From NCBI GenBank assembly GCA_024516155.1, contig JAJJXM010000009.1, positions 434,001 to 498,000 on the forward strand: a stretch of 64,000 bases of DNA, in the 5' to 3' direction. The notes below the pieces were generated by a model that was not told where the DNA came from, did not search any database, and saw nothing but the letters and a program-made list of their open reading frames with translations. A program made the position numbers and the translations under genes. Positions 1-11,863 of the stretch are shown piece by piece. Each line of letters opens with the position of its first letter. Within the stretch, counting starts at the first letter, position 1. The stretch comes from Pyronema omphalodes (Eukaryota; Ascomycota; Pezizomycetes; Pezizales; Pyronemataceae).

Positions 1-1037
1 CTGATGCCATCCTTTTGGTCGGAACCAACCCCCGTCACGAGGCTGCCGTCCTCAACGCCAGAATCCGCAAGACTTGGTTGCGCTCTGACCTTGAGATTGG
101 TCTTGTTGGAGAGGCCTTCAACGGAACCTTCGAGTACGAGCACCTCGGAACCGATGCTGCCGCTCTTAAGAAGACCTTGGCTGGAGATTTCGGAAAGAAG
201 TTGTTGGCTGCTGAGCGTCCCATGATTATCATGGGATCTGGTGTCACTGAGCACGCTGACGCCAAGGCCATGTACGAGATTGTTGGACAGTTCTTGGAGA
301 AGAACAACTCCAAGTTCATCACTCCTGAGTGGAACGGATACAACGTTTTGCAGCGGGTATGTGCTATTAGAGATTATGCTTAAATTGTTGCTGACTATTT
401 TCAGGCTGCATCCCGCGGAGCCGCCTACGATATCGGTTTCGTTCCCTCCAACCCCGCCATTGCCGAGACCACCCCCAAGATGGTCTGGCTTCTCGGAGCT
501 GACGAGATCACCGCTGAGGACATCCCCAAGGGAGCTTTCGTCATCTACCAGGGACACCACGGTGACGCTGGTGCTCAGTTCGCCGACGTTGTTCTTCCCG
601 GAGCCGCCTACACCGAGAAGTCCGGAACCTATGTCAACACTGAGGGACGTGTTCAGCTTACCCGTGCTGCTACCGGTCTCCACGGTGTCGCCCGTGAGGA
701 CTGGAAGATCATCCGTGCCGCCTCTGAGTTCCTCGGTGCCACTCTTCCCTACAACGACATTGCCGCCCTCCGCTACCGCATGGAGGAGATCTCCCCCGCC
801 CTTACCCGCTACGACGTTGTTGAGCCCGCTACTTTGAGCGCCATTGGAAACAAGGTGCAGCTCGTAGACGCCAACAAGGGATCCAAGCCCAGCAACACTC
901 CTTTGACCAAGGCTATTGAGAACTTCTACTTCACCGATGCTATCTCAAGAAGCAGTGCAACCATGGGACGATGCTCGGCGGCCAAGGAGAGCAAGAATGA
1001 TGGTGGTGAGGTCTTTGCTGCCCACGGCCACGCATAA
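1..1037 (+). CDS. nuo78: NADH:ubiquinone oxidoreductase 75-78 kDa subunit (complex I, NuoG/NDUFS1 type), 3' part
   Basis: This is the C-terminal 328 or so residues of the largest iron-sulfur subunit of respiratory complex I, which sits in the mitochondrial matrix arm and passes electrons from NADH. The reading frame is already open at base 3 (DAILLVGTNPRHEAAVLNAR), so the gene starts left of the window. One 48-nt intron lies at 357-404 (donor GTATGT, acceptor TTTCAG, phase 0); exons are 3-356 and 405-1037. Recognisable family blocks are the molybdopterin-oxidoreductase-like stretch VLPGAAYTEKSGTYVNTEGR and the preceding YQGHHGDAGAQFADVV. The N-terminal [2Fe-2S] and [4Fe-4S] cysteine motifs are outside the window. 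Codon use is C/G-ending, as expected for a highly expressed gene. Family assignment is firm; the symbol follows Neurospora usage. Confidence 0.95.
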
Positions 1038-1531
1038 ATATTAGACGGCGTAAATATGGATAGATGAATTGTTTGGTGTCAGTTGTTTGCCGTGCAACAT
1101 TCGCAATATTTCCTTTGTTATGGTACCCTTTTTTCCCTTTTTTTGCGATTGCGGCTTGAATAGCAAAAGATGTTGTGGTTTTGGTCGCGTGTGGTGTAAT
1201 TTAAAGCACGAGGCGCACTTGTTTTTCCCATGCACTGTTGTGAATGAGAGTGATGTAAATACCTGTGGTGAAGCGGTTATGAGAAGTTTGGTGTAAAATT
1301 TATATGTCGTGCTTATAACTCTGAATAGCATTCCCATAAACTCAAGCGGCTTCTAATCTGAAATCCTGTGATGTCATGCAGTGCAGGGTTAATCGGATAT
1401 CGGATCATCATATAGCTTTCACGGGATCTATTAGTTACTCAACTGAGTTCATCACCTCCAGCTAGTTTCAATCCCAACTATTCACCTCAACCCCACCTCA
1501 CCTTGAAACAACCTCAACAGCAACCGGTGAT
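1038..1531. other. Intergenic: 3' flank of nuo78 and 5' flank of the next gene
   Basis: No coding signal beyond short shadow frames. The first part is T-rich and likely holds the 3' UTR of the complex I gene; the last 100 bases are CA-rich, as usual just upstream of fungal starts. Confidence 0.5.
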
Positions 1532-2251
1532 ATGTCCTTCTTCTCCATGGCCAACTTAATCGGGTCTCTTCTAACCCCCGTGGCCCCATCTCGTCCTGCC
1601 ACCCCAATGGAAGCTCTCCTCCTACTATCCCGTTTACTGCCTAGGGAGATTGCACTTTGCATAGTCGACGCGGCTGAGCTATGGAATTCCTCCAAAGACT
1701 CATTGTCTCAATCCGTTGCAATCAGCCAATACAGCTCCCACGAACCGTACGTTAAACTGGAGATCAAAAATAAGAAAAAGCTACGAAGGATTATTTTCAA
1801 AATGAATAGTCACGACCAAGGTGTGAATGCCATAGTGAGCCCCGAAAACATAGTAGAATTATGGACGACGCCAACACCCGATTGGGAGCCTGGCATATCA
1901 GAGCTGATAGAGACTGGACGCTCGAGATCTGAACTAACCTTTGAGTTTTTGCGACGATTAGGTTGGAGTAGCGATAATCGGAGATTTGTGGGAACTTATG
2001 AAGCTAGTTGGACTTGGTTTGAGGTCGGGATTATGGGCAAGAAATCGGTCGAGAATAAGATCATTCAGTATAATGTTCATGCTAAAAGAGAACCGACTTA
2101 TCATGAGGTTGTATGGGAGAGGGATGAACCGTGGCTAAAGGATAATGTAGACACGGGTGATGTCATTGCGTTGTATCCAATGGCGAGATATCCGGGATGG
2201 GTCAATCATGTATTGAGTGCCGAGATTGAGGCCTTTTACGAGGCGCTCTAA
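1532..2251 (+). CDS. Hypothetical protein, F-box-associated-like fungal family
   Basis: An intronless frame of 239 residues. Near the N-terminus (residues 35-48) is LLPREIALCIVDAAELW, which resembles the short F-box-like helix that opens many fungal proteins of unknown function; the C-terminus holds YPMARYPGWVNHVLSAEIE, a block I associate with the same loosely defined family in ascomycetes and basidiomycetes. The middle has alternating charged and aromatic residues and is probably beta-rich. No catalytic motif, signal peptide or membrane segment is visible. The first ATG (MSFFSMAN) was chosen; a second in-frame Met at residue 6 is possible. The stop lies only 14 bases before a run of 32 G. 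A substrate-recognition role through an SCF ligase would fit an F-box protein but is inference. Confidence 0.7.
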   Translation: MSFFSMANLIGSLLTPVAPSRPATPMEALLLLSRLLPREIALCIVDAAELWNSSKDSLSQSVAISQYSSHEPYVKLEIKNKKKLRRIIFKMNSHDQGVNAIVSPENIVELWTTPTPDWEPGISELIETGRSRSELTFEFLRRLGWSSDNRRFVGTYEASWTWFEVGIMGKKSVENKIIQYNVHAKREPTYHEVVWERDEPWLKDNVDTGDVIALYPMARYPGWVNHVLSAEIEAFYEAL

Positions 2252-2265
2252 TCGGTGGTGGTGGT

Positions 2266-2297
<32 letters not shown>
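2266..2297 (+). repeat. Homopolymer run of 32 G
   Basis: An uninterrupted G run preceded by GTG repeats, directly after the stop codon of the hypothetical gene, so probably in its 3' UTR. It can form G-quadruplexes, and its exact length is likely to be unstable or mis-sequenced. Confidence 0.95.
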
Positions 2298-2298
<1 letters not shown>

Positions 2299-2580
2299 GT
2301 GGAGGTACGGGATGCGAGGGTGAACAATCTGGAATTTGGAATCTGGCATCTGAAATCTGGAGATTTAGGTAGGGGAGCTGGGAAGCTGAAGATTTATTCA
2401 CATAGTGTATCAGTTTATGAATTTGCTTTGCGGTGATGATTATATAATTCATTGATGCTGCCACCTGTATTGAACATTCAAACTACATATGGTACCACTG
2501 GCACTACCTACTCCAGTTTTCAGATGGCTCCCAGATTTATATGTTGGAAACTAGTTAATGGAACATCAGTGTGACGTATA

Positions 2581-3548
2581 TACTCGTGCCAAGGTGGCGC
2601 TAATGCACCACCCCCGGTCACTCGCATGCTCGTGAACCGTGGGCACTTCTACGAAGTGCCTCTCAGAGCTTTGCCCAGGGCAGAGCTGTGCCCAATTTAC
2701 TGTTTTTCCAGACATTACAGTACTTTTTACCCACGCCATCAATTGCAATTTGCTCAAAAATTATAAATATGAATAATATATATCTAAATTCAATATTCCA
2801 GGTGTTCGCAAGTTAATATCATGTTGTGGTGGGCCGTGGTGTTGTAATTTGTGTTACGTGTTCGGGTTGACATTTTTCATGCTCGTGCGAGATCTCAACA
2901 ACCAATGAACCGATTGAGATAATTTTTGAACCGTTGGAATCGCACGTATTTATCTAGTCGAATAGATATTTTACATCATTTGCACATTGTTGTTGTTGCG
3001 GTTGATATAGATCAAATGATCATTGTTGGGTTAACAACGGCACCATTTTGCGTTGGCCGAGCACGAGCTTTGAGCAACATCGCGACGCAACTCAACACCG
3101 CGCAAAATTCACATCGCGATGTCAACCAGACAACAACAACAATCTGAAGATAACCTAAAATTTCTGTTTGACTAAATAAATATGCGCGATTCTGACGGTT
3201 CAAAAATTATGTTCATCGGTTCATTGGTTGTTGAGATCTCGCATGGGCGTGAAAAATGACAATCCGAACACGCAACACAAATTACAACACCACGGCCCAC
3301 CACAACATGATATTAACTTGCGAACACCTGGAATATTGAATTTAGATATATATTATTCATATTTATAATTTTTGAGCAAATTGCAATTGATGGCGTGGGT
3401 AAAAAGTACTGTAATGTCTGGAAAAACAGTAAATTGGGCACAGCTCTGCCCTGGGCAAAGCTCTGAGAGGCACTTCGTAGAAGTGCCCACGGTTCACGAG
3501 CATGCGAGTGACCGGGGGTGGTGCATTAGCGCCACCTTGGCACGAGTA
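2581..3548. mobile_element. Non-autonomous foldback element (large inverted-repeat MITE)
   Basis: Two arms of roughly 370-480 bp are near-perfect inverted copies. The left end reads CTCGTGCCAAGGTGGCGC from 2583 and the right end is its complement finishing at 3546; the same 59-residue shadow frame is therefore found on the minus strand at 2581-2757 and the plus strand at 3372-3548. Identity is very high in the outer ~300 bp and falls toward the centre (~3065), where only scattered blocks match, so almost the whole element can fold into one hairpin. A TA flanks both ends (2581-2582 and 3547-3548), compatible with the TA target duplication of the Tc1/mariner/pogo superfamily. There is no transposase frame, so movement would need a helper elsewhere. 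The family is not one I recognise. Confidence 0.85.
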
Positions 3549-5161
3549 TGTACATTTCAAGTTTATGCATAAACTGGCAGAACTGAAGTGCTGGGGTGAT
3601 AACTGGTCGCTGAGTACATTCATGTAACATAGCTTGTGTTTCCACGATTTCGTGTAAAGCCCACCGCGTATGTAGACATCCGTCTCAGTAGTTGAACATA
3701 AGCGCAGCCGCGTACTTGGTAGCTTTATGGTGTGATGTAGACAAGAGTTCCACAACAGCCATATGCACAACATAAAACAGCTGATAGCTGATGATTACAT
3801 ATATATCCGTGGAAGGAAAAAAAAAAGAGACCAAGGAGAATGGGCCAAGAAAGAAGACTGTGAAGCTTATTGGGGGTGTAGAGCATTGAATAGTGGGAAA
3901 CCGGTGAATTATACGCTCATGATACTTTGGAAATAACACAACTCAGGTCCTACAAGCATATGACTCAATAAAATGCAAGTCAGGAAGTTGAAATGAGTAG
4001 GTACAAGGATATATTCCTTCGACTACTGCAACTTGGAGTTGAGTTAAAATGTCTCACATAGAAAAAGGGCCGAATTGTCGGTAATCTTCTTCAGTGATCA
4101 AGATACCAAGAGACCAAGAGACCAAGATACAAGTAAACTCATTTTCCCCGCTGTATAACTTCCCGTTGCCACCGGCAATAGATCCTGATACACCACCGAG
4201 GCTGAGCTTTTACACTACAAAATATCCCATAATCAAGCCACCTCGGAAAAAGCTTTTATCCCTACTTAGCGCTTCAGGAATAATAATTCCGAAAGTATAA
4301 ATGGCCTATGTCTATATAATTATTGATTAACGCAACGGAGAAATTGATGGAAACTTAAGATGCGCTTCTGGAGCCGTTAACTACACCTACGATTCGGAAT
4401 AAGTATTATGTGGAGAGAGAAGGGGTTTCAATGGGGAATTTATAGTAGCGATGAAGTTTAATAGGCTGAAAACGAATAGGGATAGGTGGCATTTGGATGG
4501 GAGGAGGATTTTATGCAGGAGTGTATCCTATGGTTGACGATGAGAGATGGAAGAGTTGATGATTCGTAGTGGTTTATATTTTCGTTGGTGCTTGGGCTGG
4601 ATTCTTATTTTGACATGTTATTTCTAACAGTTTGGGATTTGGATTTGGATTTTAGGTTAGTAGGTTATGTTTTGTATTTTGAATGATTTGTTTTCTTAGG
4701 AAGTTTGAAGATATATAGGTTCGACTGTAATCCAAAGTTGTAACAGTCGCGGGTATTGTGCATCAATTGAATCACAGAACATTGCTAAACATATCGCGTT
4801 GAAAGCGCTATATAAATGCCTCACGAATTAGTAGATATGAAGGCAAAATTTGTCCCTAGGGAAATCTTAGTGAAATCAAAGCCGGCCGTAATTGGTGATG
4901 GAAGAGAGAATCAAACTCGTTTCGATAACAAAATGAGAATAGCATAAAACTAAAGTTGAAGAACATGAAGAGGGAAGAGCGGGATAATTTGCTCAGGGCT
5001 ATATATAACCAGTGACTGATACAATTGGTTTCAATAAAGAAAGAAAAATTAAAATTATAAAAACATCAGTTGAATAGGGGTATCAAAATTTGTATTAGTT
5101 ATTTCATTGCTGATTTAATTGGGTATAATGAACTTCTTTTGTAATATACATGTCCGAAAAA
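3549..5161. other. Intergenic, AT-rich, no gene seen
   Basis: Between the foldback element and the 3' end of the phosphatidylserine decarboxylase gene. Frames are short and lack codon bias. A small tandem of the word ACCAAGAG occurs near 4105-4130. The last few hundred bases are A/T-rich and probably include the 3' flank of the minus-strand gene. Confidence 0.5.
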
Positions 5162-6803
5162 TTACTCCTCTACAATTCCAATCGCTTCACCCATCTTTAC
5201 CTTTTGACCACGCTCAACACAGAATCGGAAACCACCAGAGCCCGGAGGTCCGTTAGGGTTGCTAGCAGGAGCCTCGAAGACAAGAACGACTGTGCTACCG
5301 AGGTTGAATCCTCCCATCTCACCTCCCTTGGTAATGGGGTATCCCCCAAGAAGAGCAGAAGCACCCTTATAGGTAGCCTCTGCGAATCCACCTTGCTCAT
5401 CAGCCTTTGTGGCATTGTGAGTTAGGGTGTTGGTTCGGAGCTCGCGATCAAAGTGAATCTTGATACTGCCGACGTTGGTAGCACCAACAGGAGTCATGGA
5501 GAACATTCCGTGGCGCCATCTTCCGAGAAGAACAACACGCTCGTTAAGAACGAAGAGATCCTTCAAACGGGACTGGAGCCAGGGAGAGACGGAGTAGAGC
5601 TCGCCTGCAAAGTGGCGACGTCTCTCGACAACCCACGATGCTGGAGAGTGGAAGCGGTGGTAGTCGCCGGGTGCGAGGTAGATAACAGCAAAGAAGAGGC
5701 GCTTATCAGGGTTGGCAAACCAGCTTGACGTTGTGCCCTTAGCAATCTCGCGGCCAACTTCAAGGGAGTCAGAGGCGGTGCTAGGAACAGAGACATCGCC
5801 ACTGTTAGCCCTCTTGGTATCCTTAGGTGCGCCGGAGAGGAGAGAGGGAAGGGTGTAAGAGATTCCGTTCACGTTGGCGAACTCCTCTTCAGCTTGATAG
5901 ACGGCAGCATCAGGATCAGCGTCTCCTCCTTTTCCACTGCGGGCGGTGGTCTGGCCAGGCTCAACACCCTTGCCCTCGAGCTTCTTCTTTACAAGGGCTG
6001 CGACATTGGGAGACTCGCCCTCACTGTGGATGGGACCCTGAGTTCCGAGAAGCGCATCAAGAGAGTAGGTCATGCCTTTTACTTGCTCGACCATTCCGCC
6101 TGAGCGAACTTCTCCGAACTGGAGAATCTTTCCATCCGCAGGAGAAACGACAGAGTTGGGCCGGGGATCGATGGGTCGGCACCCAGGCTTGAGTTGACGG
6201 TAGAAGAACTCGGAAAGGTTGCGGTAGGATTCCAAAGGCTGTGCAACTTCGTCAAGGTTTACACCGAAGAACCAAGAGTAGAGTTTGAATCCAGGGGCCC
6301 GCATAAATACGGGAAGTGGGATTTCATTGAAACGGCCCCAGTAATAGGAGATGAGCTTGAGGGGGATGGTAGACATAATCTGTACCTGCCTACATTTTTT
6401 CTGTTAGTTTTAGCTGAAAGTTACCGTTGCATAGTTGTATATAAAGGATGATATACCATGATCCCATTGGCCGAATCTGCTTTTCCCGCTCAGGACGGTC
6501 TCCACCACCCTCATACTCGGAGGCCTTTGATGAGTTCTTCCTGATCTGGGTGAAGCCGACCACTCCAATACCCAGCGCAGCCGGTATGGCATACCATTCT
6601 GTCTTTGTGTTTCTCAAGGCTTCTGAGAGCTTTCCGAAGAAAGACTTCTGGCGCTGCTGCTGTTGCTGTCCGTGAAACTTTCTGGAGAGAACTGAAGGTA
6701 GTGTGACCGGCTGTCGGGGTAATTGTGCGAAACGAAGAGTCGTATGCGAAGTGTGCAAGGGCCGCCGACACGCTACCCTCAGGGGAGCGGTAGGGAGAGG
6801 CAT
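5162..6803 (-). CDS. psd1: Phosphatidylserine decarboxylase, mitochondrial type
   Basis: Converts phosphatidylserine to phosphatidylethanolamine at the mitochondrial inner membrane. Exon 1 is 6803-6457 and exon 2 is 6389-5162, joined across a 67-nt intron (6456-6390, donor GTATAT, branch-like CTAAC, acceptor TGTAG); the junction gives GSW-QVQIMSTIPLKL, matching the family. The predicted protein has 524 residues. Residues 1-50 are Arg-rich and acidic-poor, as in a mitochondrial presequence, and a hydrophobic segment (PAALGIGVVGF) near residues 72-82 would be the membrane anchor. The self-cleavage motif LGST lies at about residues 479-482, where the serine becomes the pyruvoyl cofactor. A hydrophilic, low-complexity insert (about residues 255-340) separates the N- and C-terminal parts of the catalytic domain. 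It is transcribed divergently from RSE1. Confidence 0.95.
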
Positions 6804-7234
6804 TGTGAAGATATGGTATCACAGAATTGTGCGGACGAGGTCCGAAGACGTTTAGCTTCGACTTTGTTGAGGTGAACCGGCGGATACCAATGACGTCTAA
6901 TGTTGAGAATTGTTATCAGATTTTGCATGTGATCATTTCCCATTTTCACTGTTATCTGATTGCGCTAAGGGCGGGGTCGGTACAACCTGAGCTAATCCAA
7001 TGCAGCTTTACATCTAATCTACAGTTCTTATCTGATCATGCGGGACAGGGATCGCCAACATCTCACGAATCTCAAGCAACACGAACACGTACGGACGACA
7101 CCAGCTAACTCACCGTTGCTTCACGGACAAGTTCATCACGACAGACACAACATACCAAAATTTGCCCAACTTCTGTCGTCCCGAATACCATTAGCACATA
7201 GAGTCGTCGCGTCGGTACGCCCAAGCTTTCCACC
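6804..7234. promoter_or_regulatory. Shared bidirectional promoter region of psd1 and rse1
   Basis: About 430 bp separate the two start codons, which point away from each other. The short frames in it are not conserved-looking. No clear TATA box; individual elements cannot be assigned from sequence alone. Confidence 0.5.
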
Positions 7235-10200
7235 ATGTCGGGTGGTTCAAATATGTTTCTTTACTCGCTGTCAATCCAGCAACCCTCCTCGATCACACAA
7301 GCAATTCTTGGAGCATTTAGCGGAAAGAAGCAGCAAGAAATTGTTGTTGCACAAGGATCACGGCTATCTCTTTTGCGGCCAGATGCTACGCAGGGAAAGG
7401 TACACGAGGTGCTCACACACGATGTTTTCGGTATCATCAGAACACTGGCGGCGTTCAGGTTGGCTGGAAGCTCAAAAGGTATGCCGTTCTAAATCATGCT
7501 ACCTTCCCACCACGTCAGTTTAGTGATTTTTGCAAGTGGTTTAAGGTCAGCTCGACTCGCGTTCGCTCGATTGTTGAGATTGAGAGATCTCGAATGCCGC
7601 TTGAAAACTGTGCTGAAAAGCTAACGTGCGCCAGATTACATTATTATCGGTTCCGACTCGGGTCGCATTACAATCTTAGAATATCAGCCACAGGCCAACA
7701 AGTTCAATCGCCTACATCTCGAGACGTTTGGAAAATCCGGTGTCCGCCGTGTCATTCCCGGACAGTACCTTGCCTGCGACCCCAAAGGCAGAGCATGTCT
7801 TATCGCGTCGGTGGAAAAGAACAAGCTTGTCTACGTGTTGAACCGCAATGCACAGGCAGAGCTTACTATTTCGAGTGCGCTCGAGGCACACAAACCCCAC
7901 TGCTTGGTGTTTGCATTGACAGCATTGGATGTTGGTTATGAGAACCCGGTATTCGCGGCACTCGAGGTGGATTACAATGAGTCGGACCAGGACCCTACGG
8001 GACAGGCTTACCAGGAAATTGAGAAAATGTTGGTTTACTACGAGCTCGACTTGGGACTGAACCACGTCGTCCGAAAGTGGGCAGATCCGGTAGATCGAAG
8101 CGCCAACATGCTCTTCCAAGTCCCCGGTGGAGCTGACGGACCCTCGGGAGTGTTGGTGTGTGCGGAGGATTGCATTTACTACAGACATGTCGGAAGACTG
8201 GCGTCCAGAGTACCAATTCCCCGGCGACGAGGACCTACTGAGGACCCCAACCGGAAACGCACAATTGTCTCGGGAGTTATGCACAAGATGAGAGGCGCCT
8301 TCTTTTTCTTGTTGCAGTCGGAGGACGGAGATTTGTTCAAGGTAACTCTTGATTACAACGATGACGCTGGAGTATCGCGCATCAGAATCAAGTACTTTGA
8401 TACCGTACCTGTGGCCAGCAGCTTGCTTATCTTGAAGAGTGGATTCCTGTTTGTGGCATCAGAAACTGGCAACCAGTAAGCTTCTTATCTCCTCAAGATT
8501 TGGACATATAACTAATAGCATTTAGCAACTTTTACCAGTTTGAGAAGCTTGGTGACGATGACGACGAGACCGAATTCAACAGCGAAGACTTTTCCGCAGA
8601 CCCATCGGACTCCTACCAGCCAATATACTTCCAGCCAAGGGCGCCAGAAAATTTGTCATTGGTGGAATCCATGCCTAGCATGAACCCATTGATTGACTGT
8701 AAGGTTGCAAACCTAACAGATGAGGATGCACCACAAATCTATACCATTTGCGGTAGTGGAGCTCGATCAACTTTCCGTATCTTAAAACACGGTCTGGAGA
8801 CTACCGAAATTGTCTCCTCAGAGCTTCCTGGAGTACCAAGCGCAGTATGGACTACAAAGCTTACCAACGGAGATGAGTATGATGCTTACATCGTTCTATC
8901 CTTTACCAACGGAACTCTCGTGTTGAGTATTGGAGAGACAGTAGAGGAGGTGACTGACACCGGTTTCCTCTCGTCGGCGACCACTCTTGCAGTCCAGCAG
9001 CTAGGAGAAGATGCTCTTCTTCAGGTCCACCCCAAGGGTATTCGCCACATCCGCAGTGATAGGCGTGTGAACGAATGGCCTGCTCCCCAACACCGAAGCA
9101 TTGTTGCCGCAACAACCAATTCCAGACAGGTTGTCGTAGCTTTGTCCAGTGGAGAGATTGTCTACTTTGAGATGGACTCTGATGGACAACTTGCTGAGTA
9201 CGAGGAGAAGAAGGAGATGACCGGAACCGTAACCTGCCTTTCTCTCGGTGAGGTTCCAGAAGGACGTCTCCGCTCTTCCTTCCTCGCAGTAGGATGTGAC
9301 GACTCCACTGTCCGTATCCTCTCTCTGGACCCTGATTCCACTTTGGAGTCCAAGTCGGTCCAAGCTTTGACCTCTGCCCCCTCCGCCCTTTGCATTATGT
9401 CCATGCCCGACTCTGCCTCTGAGAGTTCCAACAGCTCTACTCTCTACCTCCACATTGGTCTCTACTCTGGTGTTTACCTTCGTACCGTCCTCGACACCGT
9501 CACCGGTGAGCTTACTGACACTCGAACCCGCTTCCTCGGACCCAAGCCTGTCAAGATTTCTCCTGTCATTGTTCAGGGCCAGCCTGCCGTGCTTGCTCTC
9601 TCTTCTCGGCCATGGCTTGGTTACAACGACAACCGGGGACAGTACATGTTAACACCACTCACCTACCCTGCCCTTGAATGGGGTTGGACCTTCAGCAGCG
9701 AGCAGTGTCCTGAAGGAATGGTTGGAATCCAAGGCCAAAACCTCCGTATTTTTGCTGTAGAAAAACTCACAGACAACCTACAACAAGAAACCATTCCTCT
9801 ATCCTACACCCCTCGTAAGATGATTAAACACCCGGAACATCCATTATTCTACGTCATCGAAGGTGACTGCAACACCCTATCGATGGCCACCAAAGAAGGT
9901 TTAATCGAGAAGGACCCTGCAAACCACCGCGATCTACCAGCAGAAGATTTTGGATACTCTCGTTCTGATGGTCACTGGGCATCCTGCATCTCCGTTATCG
10001 ACCCGCTTGGAAAAGAGGTTCTTCAGAAGATCGAGCTCACCGAAAACGAAGCAGCCTTTTCAATTGCCATAGTCTCCTTCTCCTCTCAAGACGATCAACT
10101 TTTCCTCTGTGTTGGAACGGGTAAAAACGTCACCATTGTCCCCCGAAGCAGTACTTGCGGTTACATCCACATCTACCGTTTCCTCCCCAACGGAACCCTA

Positions 10201-11114
10201 GAATTCGTCCATAAAACAAAGGTCGATTCCCCACCAATGGCATTATTAGCATTCCAGGGGCGTCTCCTAGCAGGAACCGGAACAACCCTCCGTATCTTCG
10301 ACCTAGGTCTCCGTCAACTCCTCAGGAAATCCCAAGCCGAAGTCGCCGCAAATTTAATCGTCGGTCTCCAAACCCAAGGCAGCCGAATCATCGTCTCAGA
10401 CGTCCAAGAATCTATCACCTACGTAGTTTTCAAGCACGCAGACAACAAACTTATCCCCTTTGCCGACGACATGGTACCTCGCTGGACCACCGCCACAACA
10501 ATGCTAGACTACGAAACCACCGCAGGAGGCGATAAATTCGGAAACTTCTGGATCCTCCGCTGTCCAAAGAAAGCATCCGAAGAAAGCGACGAAGATCCAG
10601 CGGGCGGCCACCTTCTCCATGAACGCTCTTACCTTCAAGGTACCCCTAACCGTTTAGAATTAATGGCACATTTCTTCACGCAAGATATCCCCACGTCCGT
10701 ACAACGAGCGCAGCTAGTAGCAGGAGGAAGAGAAGCAATCGTATGGTCAGGTTTTCAGGGTACAATTGGGTTAATGGTTCCGTTTGTTTCCCGGGAAGAT
10801 GTGGATTTCTTTCAGACTTTGGAACAGCAAATGAGGAATGAAGACCCGCCGTTGGCTGGAAGAGATCATCTCATTTATAGAGGTTATTATGTCCCTGTTA
10901 AGGGTGTTGTTGATGGAGATCTTTGTGAACGGTTTAGTCTATTACCGAGAGATAGGAAACAGATGATTGCTGGGGAATTGGATAGGAGTGTTAGAGATGT
11001 GGAGAGGAAGATTGCTGTGAGTTTTTTTTCTTCTTTGATTCCTGTGTTTTTTTGTTTTGTGGATAATGCATGCTAATGTGGTAATAGGATATGAGAAGTA
11101 GAGTGGCGTATTAA
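7235..11114 (+). CDS. rse1: Pre-mRNA-splicing factor RSE1 (SF3b130 / SAP130)
   Basis: Large beta-propeller subunit of the SF3b complex of U2 snRNP, needed for branch-site recognition in the nucleus. Four exons: 7235-7478, 7635-8475, 8526-11016 and 11088-11114, with introns of 156, 50 and 71 nt; joins give [26 protein letters not shown] and [17 protein letters not shown]. The tiny last exon of nine codons is supported by the typical family ending (MRxRVAY). Product length is 1200 residues, normal for the family. Residues 1-30 ([20 protein letters not shown]) are a recognisable N-terminus; the C-terminal third carries the CPSF_A-type propeller region ([24 protein letters not shown]). An acidic stretch (DDDDETEF) follows the second intron. 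Start is the first ATG in the frame. Confidence 0.96.
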
Positions 11115-11786
11115 AGCCGAGGAGTCGCGTATTAAAGTCGAGGAATCCAGCAGTCGAGGAGTCGAGATATAGGAGCCGGGAGCCGGGAGTGGAAATACAG
11201 GACATAAAGATTAAACATACAGATTAAAATCGAAACATGAAACATGAAAGATTGAAAATGTAGGAATATACCATACCATACCATACCAACTACCTATCAA
11301 ACCCATTATCCTATAAATCATTTTATATTTAGATTGGGAGTGAAATCGAAGAAGGAGAAGCAGAAGAAGAAGAAGAGGAAGAAAAAAAAATAGCAGCAGC
11401 AGCAGTTGGGATGATGGAGGATACAGGATGGGGGATGGGGAATGGGGAATGCAGGATGAAGGATGGTTATTAAGTAATACCAATATCAATATCGATATCA
11501 ATACCAATACTACTTTAGTTTTTTTGATTTTTAATTTTTAATTTTTAATTTTTGATTTTTGTGTTGTTGATTCTGTGTTGTTATGTTGTTATGTTTTTGA
11601 TTTTTGATTCTGTATTTTTGATTTCCATCTGTAGGAAAATGCTGAAGTGATTCATGATAGTGGTTAGATAAAATGGATGAAAATGTAAAATGAAAATAGA
11701 AAGAAAAATGTAAAAGGAGAATAGAAGAAAAAACAAGGTAACATCAAGGTAACATCAAGGGAACACTATAAAATATCATACCGATG

Positions 11787-11863
<77 letters not shown>
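11787..11863 (+). repeat. (ACT)n microsatellite, about 25.7 copies
   Basis: Pure trinucleotide array, followed directly by an imperfect hexanucleotide array of CATTAC up to about 11,906. Confidence 0.95.

Noticed and set aside
7038..7523. 161-codon plus-strand frame overlapping the start of rse1
   Set aside because: Different frame from the clear RSE1 N-terminus; a shadow.
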